From assembly GCF_001598815.1 (NCBI RefSeq), contig NZ_BCZQ01000005.1, forward strand, positions 28,964-92,963: a stretch of DNA of 64,000 nucleotides, written 5' to 3'. The position numbers and the translations under genes were made by a program. The stretch is from Sphingopyxis terrae subsp. terrae NBRC 15098. Lineage in GTDB: Bacteria; Pseudomonadota; Alphaproteobacteria; Sphingomonadales; Sphingomonadaceae. Below are positions 29,757 to 39,493 of this stretch, piece by piece. Each line of letters opens with the position of its first letter. Within the stretch, counting starts at the first letter, position 1. The notes under the pieces are model-generated. The model was not told where the DNA came from. It saw nothing but the letters and a program-made list of their open reading frames with translations, and made no database searches.

Positions 29757-30347
29757 ATGCAACAGACCACCTTCGCCGCGCTTGCCGCGTTTGCCCTCGT
29801 CTCGTCGATCACGCCGGGGCCGAACAATATGATGCTGATGGCGTCGGGCGCCAATTTCGGCCTGCGCCGCACCGTGCCGCATGCGCTCGGCGTGGGCTTC
29901 GGCTTCACGCTGATGATCGTCCTCGTCGGCCTCGGGCTGATGGGCCTGTTCGACCTGTTTCCGGTGCTGAACCTCATCCTCAAGATCATCAGCGTCGCCT
30001 ATCTCTTGTGGCTGGCGTGGAAGATCGCCAACGCCGGCGCGCCGAGCGGCGGCGACAGCCCGCGCGGAAGGCCGATGAGCTTCGGGCAGGCGGTGCTGTT
30101 CCAGTGGGTCAATCCCAAGGCCTGGTCGATGGCGCTGACCGCGATCGCGCTCTATGCGCCCGATCGCAATGTCGCCGCGGTCCTGCTCGTCGCCGCGATC
30201 TTCGGCATCATCAACCTGCCATCGACCAGCCTGTGGGCGGTCATGGGCGTTTCGCTGCGCGGCTGGCTGTCATCGCCCGCACGGCTGCGCGCCTTCAACT
30301 GGACGATGGCCGCGCTGCTCGTCGGATCGCTCGCGTTGCTGATCTGA
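29757..30347 (+). CDS. LysE/RhtB-family amino-acid exporter
   Basis: 196 residues with about six transmembrane helices. The family signature is 'FALVSSITPGPNNMMLMASGANFGLRRTVPHALGV', followed by 'LLWLAWKIANAG' and 'FQWVNPKAWSMALTAIALYAP'. These inner-membrane proteins export amino acids or homoserine lactones. The neighbouring Lrp-type regulator fits an amino-acid cargo. The ATG at 29757 follows an AT-rich promoter region shared with the regulator. Confidence 0.9.
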   Translation: MQQTTFAALAAFALVSSITPGPNNMMLMASGANFGLRRTVPHALGVGFGFTLMIVLVGLGLMGLFDLFPVLNLILKIISVAYLLWLAWKIANAGAPSGGDSPRGRPMSFGQAVLFQWVNPKAWSMALTAIALYAPDRNVAAVLLVAAIFGIINLPSTSLWAVMGVSLRGWLSSPARLRAFNWTMAALLVGSLALLI

Positions 30348-30353
30348 TTGCAA

Positions 30354-30370
30354 GGTTGCGATCCGCAACC
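30354..30370. promoter_or_regulatory. Perfect inverted repeat upstream of the aldo/keto reductase
   Basis: GGTTGCG-atc-CGCAACC is a 7+3+7 perfect palindrome flanked by TGCA on both sides (30349-30352 and 30373-30376). It lies 45 bases before the reductase start. It could be an operator or a small hairpin. No T-run follows, so it is unlikely to be a terminator. Confidence 0.45.
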
Positions 30371-30415
30371 TATGCACGAGCCTCCCACCCTCTCTCGAGA
30401 CCGGAGATCCGCCCC

Positions 30416-31432
30416 ATGAAAACGCGCCGCCTGGGCCAGAGCGCCATCCACGTCACCGACATCTGCATGGGCACGATGACTTTCGGCAGTCAGACCGATG
30501 AGGCCGAGGCGCTGCGCATCCTCGACCGCTGCTTCGACGAGGGGATCAATTTCTACGACACCGCAGAAGGCTATCCGGTGCCGCCCGACATCAAATGGGT
30601 CGGCCGCACCGAAGAGATCGTCGGCCGCTGGCTCAAGACCAAGAACCGCGACGCGATCATCCTCGCGACCAAGGTGTCGGGGCCGAGCCACATCTGGTTC
30701 AAATCGCCGTGCCGCGGCGGCATGACCGCGCTCGACCGTCACAATATCCGCACCGCGATCGAAGCAAGCCTGACGCGGCTGCAGACCGACTATGTCGACC
30801 TCTACCAGACGCACTGGCCCGACCATGACGCCCCCTATGAGGAGATGATGGACGCGCTCGACGAACTGGTCCGCGAGGGCAAGGTGCGCATCCTCGGCTG
30901 TTCGAACGAGACGAGCTGGGGCCTGATGAAATCGCTCGCTGCCTCGGAAAAGCTGGGGGTCGCGCGCTATCACACGATCCAGAACAATTTCAGCCTCAAC
31001 AACCGCCGCTTCGAGGACGAACTCGCGCAGGTCTGCCGTCAGGAGGGCGTCAGCCTGATCCCCTATTCGCCGCTCGCCGGCGGCGTCCTGTCGGGCAAAT
31101 ATCAGGGCGGCGCGACGCCCGAAGGCGCGCGCTTCTCACGCTATCTCGCGATGGAGGGACGCCAGGCCGCGATGGGCCGACGCTTCGTCAACGACAAGTC
31201 GCTCGCCGCCACCGAACGCTATCTCGCGATCGCCGCCGAGGCCGGGATCGACCCGGTGACGATGGCGACCGCTTGGTCGAAGCAGCATGATTTCGTCGCC
31301 TCGACCATCGTCGGCGTCAGCAGCTACGACCAGCTCGAACCGATCCTCGCCGCGAAGGAGCTGGTGCTCGACGCCGCGCTGATGAAGACACTCGACCGCG
31401 TCGGCAAGGATATCCTCTACCCGATGGGGTGA
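30416..31432 (+). CDS. Tas-like aldo/keto reductase
   Basis: 338 residues, a (beta/alpha)8 NADPH-dependent reductase. It resembles E. coli Tas: 'MGTMTFGSQTDEAEA', 'FYDTAEGYPVPP', 'ILATKVSGPS', 'LDRHNIRTAIEASLTRLQTDYVDLYQTHWPDHD'. The AKR tetrad is visible as Asp (FYDTAEGY), Tyr (GYP), Lys (ATKVSG) and His (QTHWPD). Its substrate is unknown. The frame continues far upstream without a sensible fold; the ATG at 30416 begins the first beta strand. It overlaps the convergent downstream gene by 16 bases. Confidence 0.9.
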   Translation: MKTRRLGQSAIHVTDICMGTMTFGSQTDEAEALRILDRCFDEGINFYDTAEGYPVPPDIKWVGRTEEIVGRWLKTKNRDAIILATKVSGPSHIWFKSPCRGGMTALDRHNIRTAIEASLTRLQTDYVDLYQTHWPDHDAPYEEMMDALDELVREGKVRILGCSNETSWGLMKSLAASEKLGVARYHTIQNNFSLNNRRFEDELAQVCRQEGVSLIPYSPLAGGVLSGKYQGGATPEGARFSRYLAMEGRQAAMGRRFVNDKSLAATERYLAIAAEAGIDPVTMATAWSKQHDFVASTIVGVSSYDQLEPILAAKELVLDAALMKTLDRVGKDILYPMG

Positions 31433-31998
31433 TCGACACGGCGAAGCGTCGGCCATTCGAGGACGAGCGCCTCCCCACACCGTAACCCCCGCCATGCCTT
31501 CGACACCGTATCGAAGGCGGCAAACACGTCGGCCCGGACAGCGTCGATCCGCGCGCGCTCGTCGCTGCTGAGCGTTGTGCGCACGCGCGCAGCCTCGTCC
31601 ACCGCCGCGCGCTGCGACGCGCTGTCCGGACGGGTCCGGCTGCGCCAGCCGATGTCGAACAGGAAAGCGGCGAGCTCGGACAGTTCGCCTTCGCGCCCCT
31701 GCCCCTTCATCAGCGCTGCACCCTTCGCTGCCTGTTTGCGCGCCGCGCGGCGATGGGTCCTGGCATCGGCGCCTTCCGGGGCGCCGATATGAAAGGACCC
31801 GGCATCCCCGCCCGCCGCAATCTGGCCGAACACGCCGCCTTTTAACCCGAGAAGCGCTTCGACGACAAAATGCACCATGTCGTGCGGCAAGTCGGGATCG
31901 AAACCCGGCGCGGGATCCATCACCAGGGCCGGCGCCGACGCGCGATCGATCCGCATCGCGTAACGCCGCTCGCCCGACCGAATGAAATGAACCCTCAT
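31417..31998 (-). CDS. Hypothetical protein
   Basis: About 193 residues, cytosolic, with no signal peptide or membrane segment. It opens with 'RVHFIRSGERRYAMRIDR' and a conserved-looking 'HDMVHFVVEALLGLKGGVFGQIAAGG', with a charged middle ('HRRAARKQAAKGAALMKG') and a C-terminal helix-rich part. The 'HDMVHFVVE' segment recalls a metal-ligand-type HxxxH motif, but I do not assign a family. Its end overlaps the aldo/keto reductase by 16 bases tail to tail. It follows the hydrolase-family gene on the same strand with a 16-base gap. Confidence 0.7.
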   Translation of the reverse strand: MRVHFIRSGERRYAMRIDRASAPALVMDPAPGFDPDLPHDMVHFVVEALLGLKGGVFGQIAAGGDAGSFHIGAPEGADARTHRRAARKQAAKGAALMKGQGREGELSELAAFLFDIGWRSRTRPDSASQRAAVDEAARVRTTLSSDERARIDAVRADVFAAFDTVSKAWRGLRCGEALVLEWPTLRRVDHPIG

Positions 31999-32014
31999 CG
32001 CATCATCGGCGGCG

Positions 32015-32884
32015 TCAGAGCGCCGCCTTGAACAGCTCGAGCATCCGCCCCCAAGCCTTTTCGGCCGCCGCCTCGTCATAGGCGCGGCCGTCGGGCGGGC
32101 ACCAGCCGTGCATCGCGCCCTTGTACACCTCGACCTCGTGCCACTGCTTGCGCGGGGCCAGTACCGCCTTCAGCCGGGTCTTTTCCTCCGGGTCTTTCGC
32201 ATCGTCATTATCGGCGATCGCGAAAAGAAATCCGGCGTCGCTCGCGGGGATCAACAGATGCGGGCTGTCGGGCTTGTCGGTCGCGACCGACGCACCGTGA
32301 AAGCTCGCCGCCGCCTTGACCCGCGCCGGGTTCAGCGCCGCGGTATAGATGACCATCGGCCCGCCCATGCAATAGCCCGCGGTGCCGATCCCTTTCGCCG
32401 TATCGACCTCCGCCTGTGCATCGAGGAAGGCAAGATGCGCCTTGGCGTCGGTCTGCACGAGCGTCCGGTTCAATTGCTTGAGATAACCGAACAGCGTCTC
32501 GCGCACGCCGGGATCGTCGAAATCATGCCCCGAATAGACCACCGGCGCCTTCGCCCAGCGATAGAAGGGATTGACGCACAGCACGGCATAGCCCGCCCCG
32601 GCAAGCCGGTCGGCCATCTGGCGAAAGGCGGGGCGCAGCCCGCGAATGTCGGGCCACATCAGCACGCCGGGATGCTTGCCCTCGCCCGGCGCGACGAAAT
32701 AGGCGTCGACGGTGCCGTCGTCGGTCGTGATCGTGACGTCGCGTCCCTTGATCGTCCCGGCGGCACAGGCCGCGGCGGGCAGCATCGCCGCCACCGCCCC
32801 GACGCCCATCAGCGCGCCGAAATCGCGGCGCCGCACGGGCAGACCGGCGCGGTCGAGGTCGGCTTCGGTAAATTCATCGCACAT
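32015..32884 (-). CDS. Tat-exported dienelactone hydrolase family protein
   Basis: 289 residues. A twin-arginine signal ('VRRRDFGALMGVGAVAAM') shows export. The dienelactone-hydrolase fold follows, with the catalytic cysteine in 'GTAGYCMGGPMV', an aspartate in 'FAIADNDDAKDP' and the histidine in 'GAMHGWCPPDG'. Family members hydrolyse lactones or esters; the natural substrate is unclear here. The gene is upstream of, and probably co-transcribed with, the hypothetical protein at 31417-31998. Confidence 0.88.
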   Translation of the reverse strand: MCDEFTEADLDRAGLPVRRRDFGALMGVGAVAAMLPAAACAAGTIKGRDVTITTDDGTVDAYFVAPGEGKHPGVLMWPDIRGLRPAFRQMADRLAGAGYAVLCVNPFYRWAKAPVVYSGHDFDDPGVRETLFGYLKQLNRTLVQTDAKAHLAFLDAQAEVDTAKGIGTAGYCMGGPMVIYTAALNPARVKAAASFHGASVATDKPDSPHLLIPASDAGFLFAIADNDDAKDPEEKTRLKAVLAPRKQWHEVEVYKGAMHGWCPPDGRAYDEAAAEKAWGRMLELFKAAL

Positions 32885-33019
32885 CGCATCTCTCCTCGGG
32901 TGGGGTGGGCCGTGAGAAACGGCAGGAAACCGGCGGTCGTCACGCGCGATCAGGGTTCGCGCGGACGGATCGCCGGGTTACTCGCAGCCTAACCGGCCTT
33001 TCCCTTGCAGGACAGCAAT

Positions 33020-33691
33020 TTATGCGGTGGCTGCAATCGGCAGGCGGTGCAGCTTGGCGAAGTCCTCCGCAATATGGTGCACGCCGACGGCGCGCAGCAT
33101 CGCGCCATGCGCGCCGCGATCGACAATATGCCCGGCGCCGCAAAAGCCGACGACGGTCATCCCCGCGGCAAGCGCCGCCTGCGCGCCCGTCGGCGAATCC
33201 TCGATCGCCAGACAGGCGGCGGGATCGGCGCCGATACCCTTCGCCGCCGCCAGATAGATGTCGGGATGCGGTTTGCCGCGATCCCAGCCGTCGGCGCTAT
33301 AGACGTGCGGGCCGAAATGATGCGCAAGCCCGAAGCGGTCGAGCGACATGGCGATATAGGCAGGGCTGCTCGACGAGGCGATCGCGCGCGGCCGGTCGCC
33401 CAGCGTCGCCAGAAACTCGGGTGCCCCCGGCACCGGCGCAAAGCCCTCGGCAAAGCGCTCTCGCGCCCGCGCGCGGTGCTGTTCGCGAAAATCGGGGGGC
33501 AGCGGCCCGCCCAGCCGCGCCTCGATCCGCCGCTGCGTCTCCTGCCAATTATGGCCGTAATAGTCGCGCAGACATTCGTCATAGCTCGTCGGCAGGCCGA
33601 TCGCGGTCAGGCTTTCGGCAAGCGTCGTGTTCGCGCGCACCTCGCTGTCGGCGATGACGCCGTCGAAATCGAAAATGATGGCGGTGGGCAT
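33020..33691 (-). CDS. HAD-superfamily phosphatase (beta-phosphoglucomutase-like)
   Basis: 223 residues. HAD motifs are IFDFDGVIADSE (motif I with the nucleophilic Asp), 'IASSSSPAY' (motif II), 'GKPHPDIY' (motif III) and 'IEDSPTGAQAALAAGM' (motif IV). The helical cap and 'DFDGVIADSE' variant fit the GS1/beta-phosphoglucomutase subgroup that acts on small phosphosugars. The ATG at 33691 places motif I at the N terminus. It is divergent from a small protein gene. Confidence 0.88.
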   Translation of the reverse strand: MPTAIIFDFDGVIADSEVRANTTLAESLTAIGLPTSYDECLRDYYGHNWQETQRRIEARLGGPLPPDFREQHRARARERFAEGFAPVPGAPEFLATLGDRPRAIASSSSPAYIAMSLDRFGLAHHFGPHVYSADGWDRGKPHPDIYLAAAKGIGADPAACLAIEDSPTGAQAALAAGMTVVGFCGAGHIVDRGAHGAMLRAVGVHHIAEDFAKLHRLPIAATA

Positions 33692-33753
33692 CACGCGAAA
33701 CTCATTATCTTCATACTTCACCGATAGAGCGGCCGGGGTCAGGAGACACAGTC

Positions 33754-33942
33754 ATGAAATTCATTACCCTGAAATCGCGCGGCGGCGACTATCTCCTCGT
33801 TGCCGAAAATGTCGCCTGGCTTCGCGACTATGAAAATGGCCAGACGCAGGTCGGCATGGTCGGCGGTGCGCCGCTTCTGGTCGCCGGCAAGATCGACGAC
33901 ATTGCGGCATCGATCCTGGCGCAAGCGAACGCGGCGGAGTGA
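33754..33942 (+). CDS. Small conserved-looking protein of unknown function
   Basis: 62 residues, no signal peptide. The sequence alternates hydrophobic and charged residues ('FITLKSRGGDYLLVAENVAWL', 'TQVGMVGGAPLLVAGKIDDIAASI'), consistent with a small beta-rich fold ending in a helix. A clear ribosome site (AGGAGA) precedes the ATG, supporting that it is real. No family is assigned. Confidence 0.65.
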   Translation: MKFITLKSRGGDYLLVAENVAWLRDYENGQTQVGMVGGAPLLVAGKIDDIAASILAQANAAE

Positions 33943-33952
33943 ACCGCCGGCC

Positions 33953-34362
33953 TCAAGGCATCACCGCCGCGTCGCGCGCATAGCCCCACGGCCCCTCACC
34001 CGACCAGCCGCGCCCGTCGGGAAAGACGAGCTTCAACCCGCTGAGCCGGTCGGGCGCGAACAGCCGCATGTTGACCCCCATCAGATCGACCGCGCCGCCC
34101 ATCCGCTCGATCAGCCCCGCGGTCGCCGACCAATGCGTCGAACAGCCGCAGGTCGCACAGAAATGCAGATCCGAATTGGGGTTCGCCCGGTCGGCGCGAT
34201 TATAGGTCCGCGTTTCGCCCTCGATCGTGACGTCCTTCGGCGAATAATAGGCCCAGAGGATACCATGCGATAAGCAGAGCGAGCAATTGCACTCGGCCAC
34301 CTCCTCGGGCGCCTTGGCAAGCCGTACCGACACGGCACCGCAGTGGCAGGTGGTGTTCCAGG

Positions 34363-34366
<4 letters not shown>
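33953..34366 (-). CDS. GFA-family zinc protein
   Basis: 137 residues of the glutathione-dependent-formaldehyde-activating (Gfa/CENP-V) family. Zinc-binding cysteines are visible as CHCG near the N terminus, CNCSLC and 'CATCGCSTHW'. The family includes proteins with proven and doubtful formaldehyde roles, so only the fold is claimed. The start is a GTG at 34366 overlapping the glmS stop (GTGA), so it is translationally coupled to glmS. Confidence 0.9.
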
Positions 34367-36186
<1,820 letters not shown>

Positions 36187-36203
36187 GGGGGCTAAGCTTT
36201 CTT

Positions 36204-36584
36204 CTAGAGCGTGTAAGGAACGCGGATGCCCGGCATCGCCGCCGGAAAATCCTTGATGTTTCGGGTCACGAGGACGCGCCCCCTGATCTGGGCCGTCGCA
36301 AGTATGATGGCATCGGGCGATTTCAACCGCGGCCGATCGCGGCGCAACGCCGCGGCGCGCTGGGCGATCTCTTCGTCGATTTCATCAAGCCCGAAGTGCG
36401 AGAGGAACGCGGTCGCCTCGCGGACGATGGCGTCATGTCCTTTCGACAGCACTTCGATCCACGCCATGCGGCTGATCCACGGTCGCGAACCATGGCTTAC
36501 CGCACGTTGAATCTCCGCGCGGGCCGGCGGGTAGCCCGCGAGCGCATCGATCACGATATTGGCGTCGAAAGCATAACCGCTCAC
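36204..36584 (-). CDS. PIN-domain toxin (VapC-like)
   Basis: 126 residues. The PIN fold has the four acidic residues of VapC ribonucleases: Asp in 'YAFDANIVIDAL', Glu in 'MAWIEVLSKG', Asp in 'KSPDAIILATAQI' and Asp in 'NIKDFPA'. VapC toxins cleave RNA, often tRNA. The start is a GTG at 36584 that overlaps the antitoxin stop (GTGA), the standard toxin-antitoxin arrangement. The antitoxin gene and a palindromic operator lie directly upstream. Confidence 0.9.
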   Translation of the reverse strand: MSGYAFDANIVIDALAGYPPARAEIQRAVSHGSRPWISRMAWIEVLSKGHDAIVREATAFLSHFGLDEIDEEIAQRAAALRRDRPRLKSPDAIILATAQIRGRVLVTRNIKDFPAAMPGIRVPYTL

Positions 36585-36955
36585 GGCCGGGGCGGTGCCT
36601 TGGGCGCAGGATATTTGCCTGCAAGCATATCGAGATAGAGCTGGCGCTGCCGATCATCCTCGGCATCGAACAGGTCGGGAGATTCGGCCCGAACCTCCTC
36701 ATAATCATCGTCCCACGGGCGCGTCCATTCCGCGCGCCGGCGCCGGGCATAATCGGCCGGATCCTCTGCCAGACCATGCCTGGCCCAAAGGCCGAAGCCC
36801 TGATCAATCCAGTCGCCACCCTCTAGCGAGGGCTGCGCATTATAGGCCGCCACCGCCTCGCGCAGGACGGCCGCGCGGCTTTTGCCCTGCTCGCGCGCGA
36901 TGCGGTCAAGGCGCTCGATGTCCTCATCGGGCAGGTCGGCAAGTATCCGCGTCAT
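36581..36955 (-). CDS. Ribbon-helix-helix antitoxin (VapB-like)
   Basis: 124 residues. The N-terminal ribbon-helix-helix DNA-binding domain reads 'RILADLPDEDIERLDRIAREQGKSRAAVLREAV'. A long acidic, Trp-rich C terminus ('DWIDQGFGLWARHG', 'EEVRAESPDLFDAEDD') would wrap the toxin. It is longer than typical VapB antitoxins. Its gene starts nine bases from a perfect palindrome, the expected autoregulatory site. Confidence 0.85.
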   Translation of the reverse strand: MTRILADLPDEDIERLDRIAREQGKSRAAVLREAVAAYNAQPSLEGGDWIDQGFGLWARHGLAEDPADYARRRRAEWTRPWDDDYEEVRAESPDLFDAEDDRQRQLYLDMLAGKYPAPKAPPRP

Positions 36956-36963
36956 TGATATAC

Positions 36964-36984
36964 TGATATCATATCATGATATCA
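36964..36984. promoter_or_regulatory. Palindromic operator of the toxin-antitoxin operon
   Basis: The arms TGATATCAT (36964-36972) and ATGATATCA (36976-36984) form a perfect 9+3+9 inverted repeat centred on ATC, in AT-rich DNA nine bases upstream of the antitoxin start. This is where a ribbon-helix-helix antitoxin would bind to repress its own operon. Confidence 0.75.
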
Positions 36985-36993
36985 TGTCAATCC

Positions 36994-37308
36994 TCACGCG
37001 CGCCCGAAATTGCGGTCGACGAAGGTCATCGCGAATTGCACCGGATCGGCGGGGCGGCCGTGCGCGGCGGCGAATTTGACGCGGCCGTCGTCCCATATCT
37101 TGCGGATCTGCGCCGGAAGGTCGGGCGCGAACTTCATCTGCTGCGCGACCATCTCCTGCCAGCTTCCGGCAAGGCCCAGGCTGTGGCGCAGCGTCGGCTC
37201 CATCGCCGCGCAATAGGCGCGCGTCGCCTCGTCGAGATGCCCGATCGCGTCGAGCACCCAGGCGTCGACATAGCGCAGGAAGGGCTTGTCGTCGTACCGG
37301 TCGCTCAT
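36994..37308 (-). CDS. Hypothetical protein coupled to glmU
   Basis: 104 residues, cytosolic. It shows 'KPFLRYVDAWVLDAIGHLDEATRAYCAAMEPTL' and 'SWQEMVAQQMKFAPDLPAQIRKIWDDGRVKF', mostly helical with charged residues. No family is recognised; the start overlaps the glmU stop (ATGA), so it is co-translated with glmU. No membrane or export signal is seen. A link to amino-sugar synthesis is only by position. Confidence 0.75.
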   Translation of the reverse strand: MSDRYDDKPFLRYVDAWVLDAIGHLDEATRAYCAAMEPTLRHSLGLAGSWQEMVAQQMKFAPDLPAQIRKIWDDGRVKFAAAHGRPADPVQFAMTFVDRNFGRA

Positions 37309-38660
37309 GCCTTTTTCTCCGCCGCCTTCTTCTTGCGCATCGCATCGTGGAAGCGGTCGGCCCAGCCTGGCTTCACCGACTGTTCGGCGCGGACGATGCG
37401 AAGCTCGCCATCCATCACGTCGCGCGTCACCGTGCTGCCCGCCCCGACAATCGCGTCGGCGCCGATCTTCACCGGCGCGACCAGCGCGCTGTTCGACCCG
37501 ATGAAGGCGCGTTCGCCGATTACCGTCTGATATTTGAAATAGCCGTCATAGTTGCAGGTGATCGTGCCCGCGCCGATGTTCGCGCCCGCCCCGACCGTCG
37601 CATCGCCGATATAGCTGAGGTGGTTCGCCTTGGCGCCCTTGCCGAGCACCGCCTTCTTCACCTCGACGAAATTGCCGACCTTGGCCTTGTCTTCCAGCAC
37701 CGCGCCGGGCCGCAGCCGGGCATAGGGGCCAACCTCGCACCCCGCACCGATGCTCGCGCCCTCGATATGGCTGAAGGCGCGGATCGTCGCGCCGTCGGCG
37801 ACGCGGACGCCGGGGCCGAAGACGACATTAGGCTCGACCGTCACGTCGCGGCCGATTTCGGTGTCCCAGCTGAACCAGACCGTTTCGGGCGCCCGCAGCG
37901 ACGCGCCGCCCGCCATCGCCTCCTCGCGCTTGAACGCCTGCCACTGCGCCTCGGCGGCAGCAAGTTCGGCGCGGCTGTTGATTCCGGCCACTTCGGCGGC
38001 GTCGGTCCTGACCACCGCGCAGTGCCGGCCGTCGGCATTGGCGATATTCACGATATCGACGAGATAAAATTCCTTCGCCGCGTTATCGTCGGTGACGCGC
38101 GCGAGCAGCGCGAACAGATCGGCCGCCTTCGCCGCCATGAGTCCCGAATTGCAGAGGCGTACCGCGCGTTCGGCCTCGCTCGCGTCCTTATGCTCGACCA
38201 TCTTCACGACGCGATCGCCGTCGGTGATGACACGGCCATATTGCAGCGCATCGGCCGGCTCGAACGCAAGCACGACAACCGCGGGCGCATCGGCGGCGTT
38301 CAGACGATCGACCATCGCCCGCATCGTTGCCGTGGGGACAAAAGGCACGTCGCCATAGAGGATCAGCACATCGCCGGCGAAGCCCGCAAGCGCGGCTTGT
38401 GCCTGCTGCACTGCATGCCCCGTGCCGAGCTGCGGCTCCTGTACCGCCAGCGCCGCGCTGCCCGCCAGCGCCGTCTCGATCTGGTCGGCCTTGTCGCCGA
38501 CGACAACGACCTTCTTCGCGGGCGCCAGCGCATCGACCGCGGCCATCAGATGCATCAGCATCGGCCGCCCCGCGATGGGGTGCAGCACCTTGTGGAGATC
38601 GGACTTCATGCGGGTGCCCTTGCCCGCGGCAAGGATGACGGCGGCGATTGCGTTGCTCAT
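37305..38660 (-). CDS. glmU: Bifunctional GlmU: uridyltransferase and acetyltransferase
   Basis: 451 residues. It acetylates glucosamine-1-phosphate and then makes UDP-GlcNAc. The N-terminal nucleotidyltransferase signature is 'VILAAGKGTRMKS'. The C-terminal left-handed beta-helix has hexapeptide repeats ('IGAGCEVGPYARLRPGAVLEDKAKVGNFVEVKKAVLGKGAKANHLSYIGDATVGAGANIGAGTITCNYDG' region). The ATG at 38660 is chosen; a start four codons earlier is possible. It is divergent from gph. Confidence 0.96.
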   Translation of the reverse strand: MSNAIAAVILAAGKGTRMKSDLHKVLHPIAGRPMLMHLMAAVDALAPAKKVVVVGDKADQIETALAGSAALAVQEPQLGTGHAVQQAQAALAGFAGDVLILYGDVPFVPTATMRAMVDRLNAADAPAVVVLAFEPADALQYGRVITDGDRVVKMVEHKDASEAERAVRLCNSGLMAAKAADLFALLARVTDDNAAKEFYLVDIVNIANADGRHCAVVRTDAAEVAGINSRAELAAAEAQWQAFKREEAMAGGASLRAPETVWFSWDTEIGRDVTVEPNVVFGPGVRVADGATIRAFSHIEGASIGAGCEVGPYARLRPGAVLEDKAKVGNFVEVKKAVLGKGAKANHLSYIGDATVGAGANIGAGTITCNYDGYFKYQTVIGERAFIGSNSALVAPVKIGADAIVGAGSTVTRDVMDGELRIVRAEQSVKPGWADRFHDAMRKKKAAEKKA

Positions 38661-38708
38661 GCCGCGTGCCATGCCAGCAAATCATTGCGGATTCCAGAGC
38701 GAGCGGCC

Positions 38709-39383
38709 ATGCGGACCGGCATGAACGATTTTCCCTTCCGCATCGTCGGCTTCGACCTCGACGGCACGTTGATCGATACTGCGGGCGACCTCACCGCCGC
38801 GGTCAACCATGCGCTGGCGCGGATCGGGCGCGCCCCGCTTGCCGTAACCATGGTGCGGCCGATGATCGGGCTCGGCGCGCGTCACATGCTCGAACAGGGG
38901 CTGATCGCGACCGGCGGCGTTCCGGCGGGGGATTTCGATCGCTTGCTCGGCGAACTGCTTGCCTATTACGAAGCGCATATCGCGGTCGAGAGCCGCCCCT
39001 ACCCCGGCCTGATCGCGGCACTCGACGCGCTTGAAGCGCGCGGGGTGCGCTGCGCGGTGGCGACCAACAAGGCCGAACATATGGCGCGCAAGCTGCTCGG
39101 CGAACTGGGTTTGGCCGAGCGCATGGCGGCGATCGTCGGCGGCGATACGCTTGGCGTGCGCAAACCCGCACCCGAACCGGTGCTGGCGATGATCGAACGG
39201 AGCGGCGGCGGGCGGACCGCCTTCGTCGGCGATTCAATCTATGACGTCATGGCGGCGCGCGCCGCCGGCGTGCCCAGCGTCGCGGTGCGCTTCGGCTTTC
39301 TCGACCGCCCCGCCGAAGCCTTGGGCGCCGACCATCTGATTGGCCATTATGACGAGCTTCTGCCGCTGCTGGCCCGACTATAG
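38709..39383 (+). CDS. gph: Phosphoglycolate phosphatase
   Basis: 224 residues of the HAD superfamily. It hydrolyses 2-phosphoglycolate, salvaging damage from oxidised DNA ends and photorespiratory-type by-products. Motif I is 'VGFDLDGTLIDTAGDL', motif II 'VATNKAEHMARKLL', motif III 'VRKPAPEPVLAMI' and motif IV 'FVGDSIYDVMAARAAGV'. An in-frame ATG at 38721 is an alternative start. A large inverted repeat follows the stop. Confidence 0.88.
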   Translation: MRTGMNDFPFRIVGFDLDGTLIDTAGDLTAAVNHALARIGRAPLAVTMVRPMIGLGARHMLEQGLIATGGVPAGDFDRLLGELLAYYEAHIAVESRPYPGLIAALDALEARGVRCAVATNKAEHMARKLLGELGLAERMAAIVGGDTLGVRKPAPEPVLAMIERSGGGRTAFVGDSIYDVMAARAAGVPSVAVRFGFLDRPAEALGADHLIGHYDELLPLLARL

Positions 39384-39395
39384 GCCCTCCTTGTT

Positions 39396-39473
39396 CGTCG
39401 TCCCGGCGAAGGCCGGGATCTCACCCTCCCCACATGAAGCGACGGCGAGATCCCGGCCTTCGCCGGGATGACG
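39396..39473. repeat. Large inverted repeat of the sphingomonad dispersed type
   Basis: Two 27-base arms, 39396-39422 and 39447-39473, are reverse complements with one mismatch, separated by a 24-base spacer. Each arm also contains a smaller palindrome, CCCGGC-gaag-GCCGGG-like. The core is a familiar dispersed extragenic element in sphingomonads. It lies between gph and the end of the - strand operon, where it could stop transcription in both directions. Confidence 0.75.
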
Positions 39474-39493
39474 ATATAGTCGGAAGGATCGCC

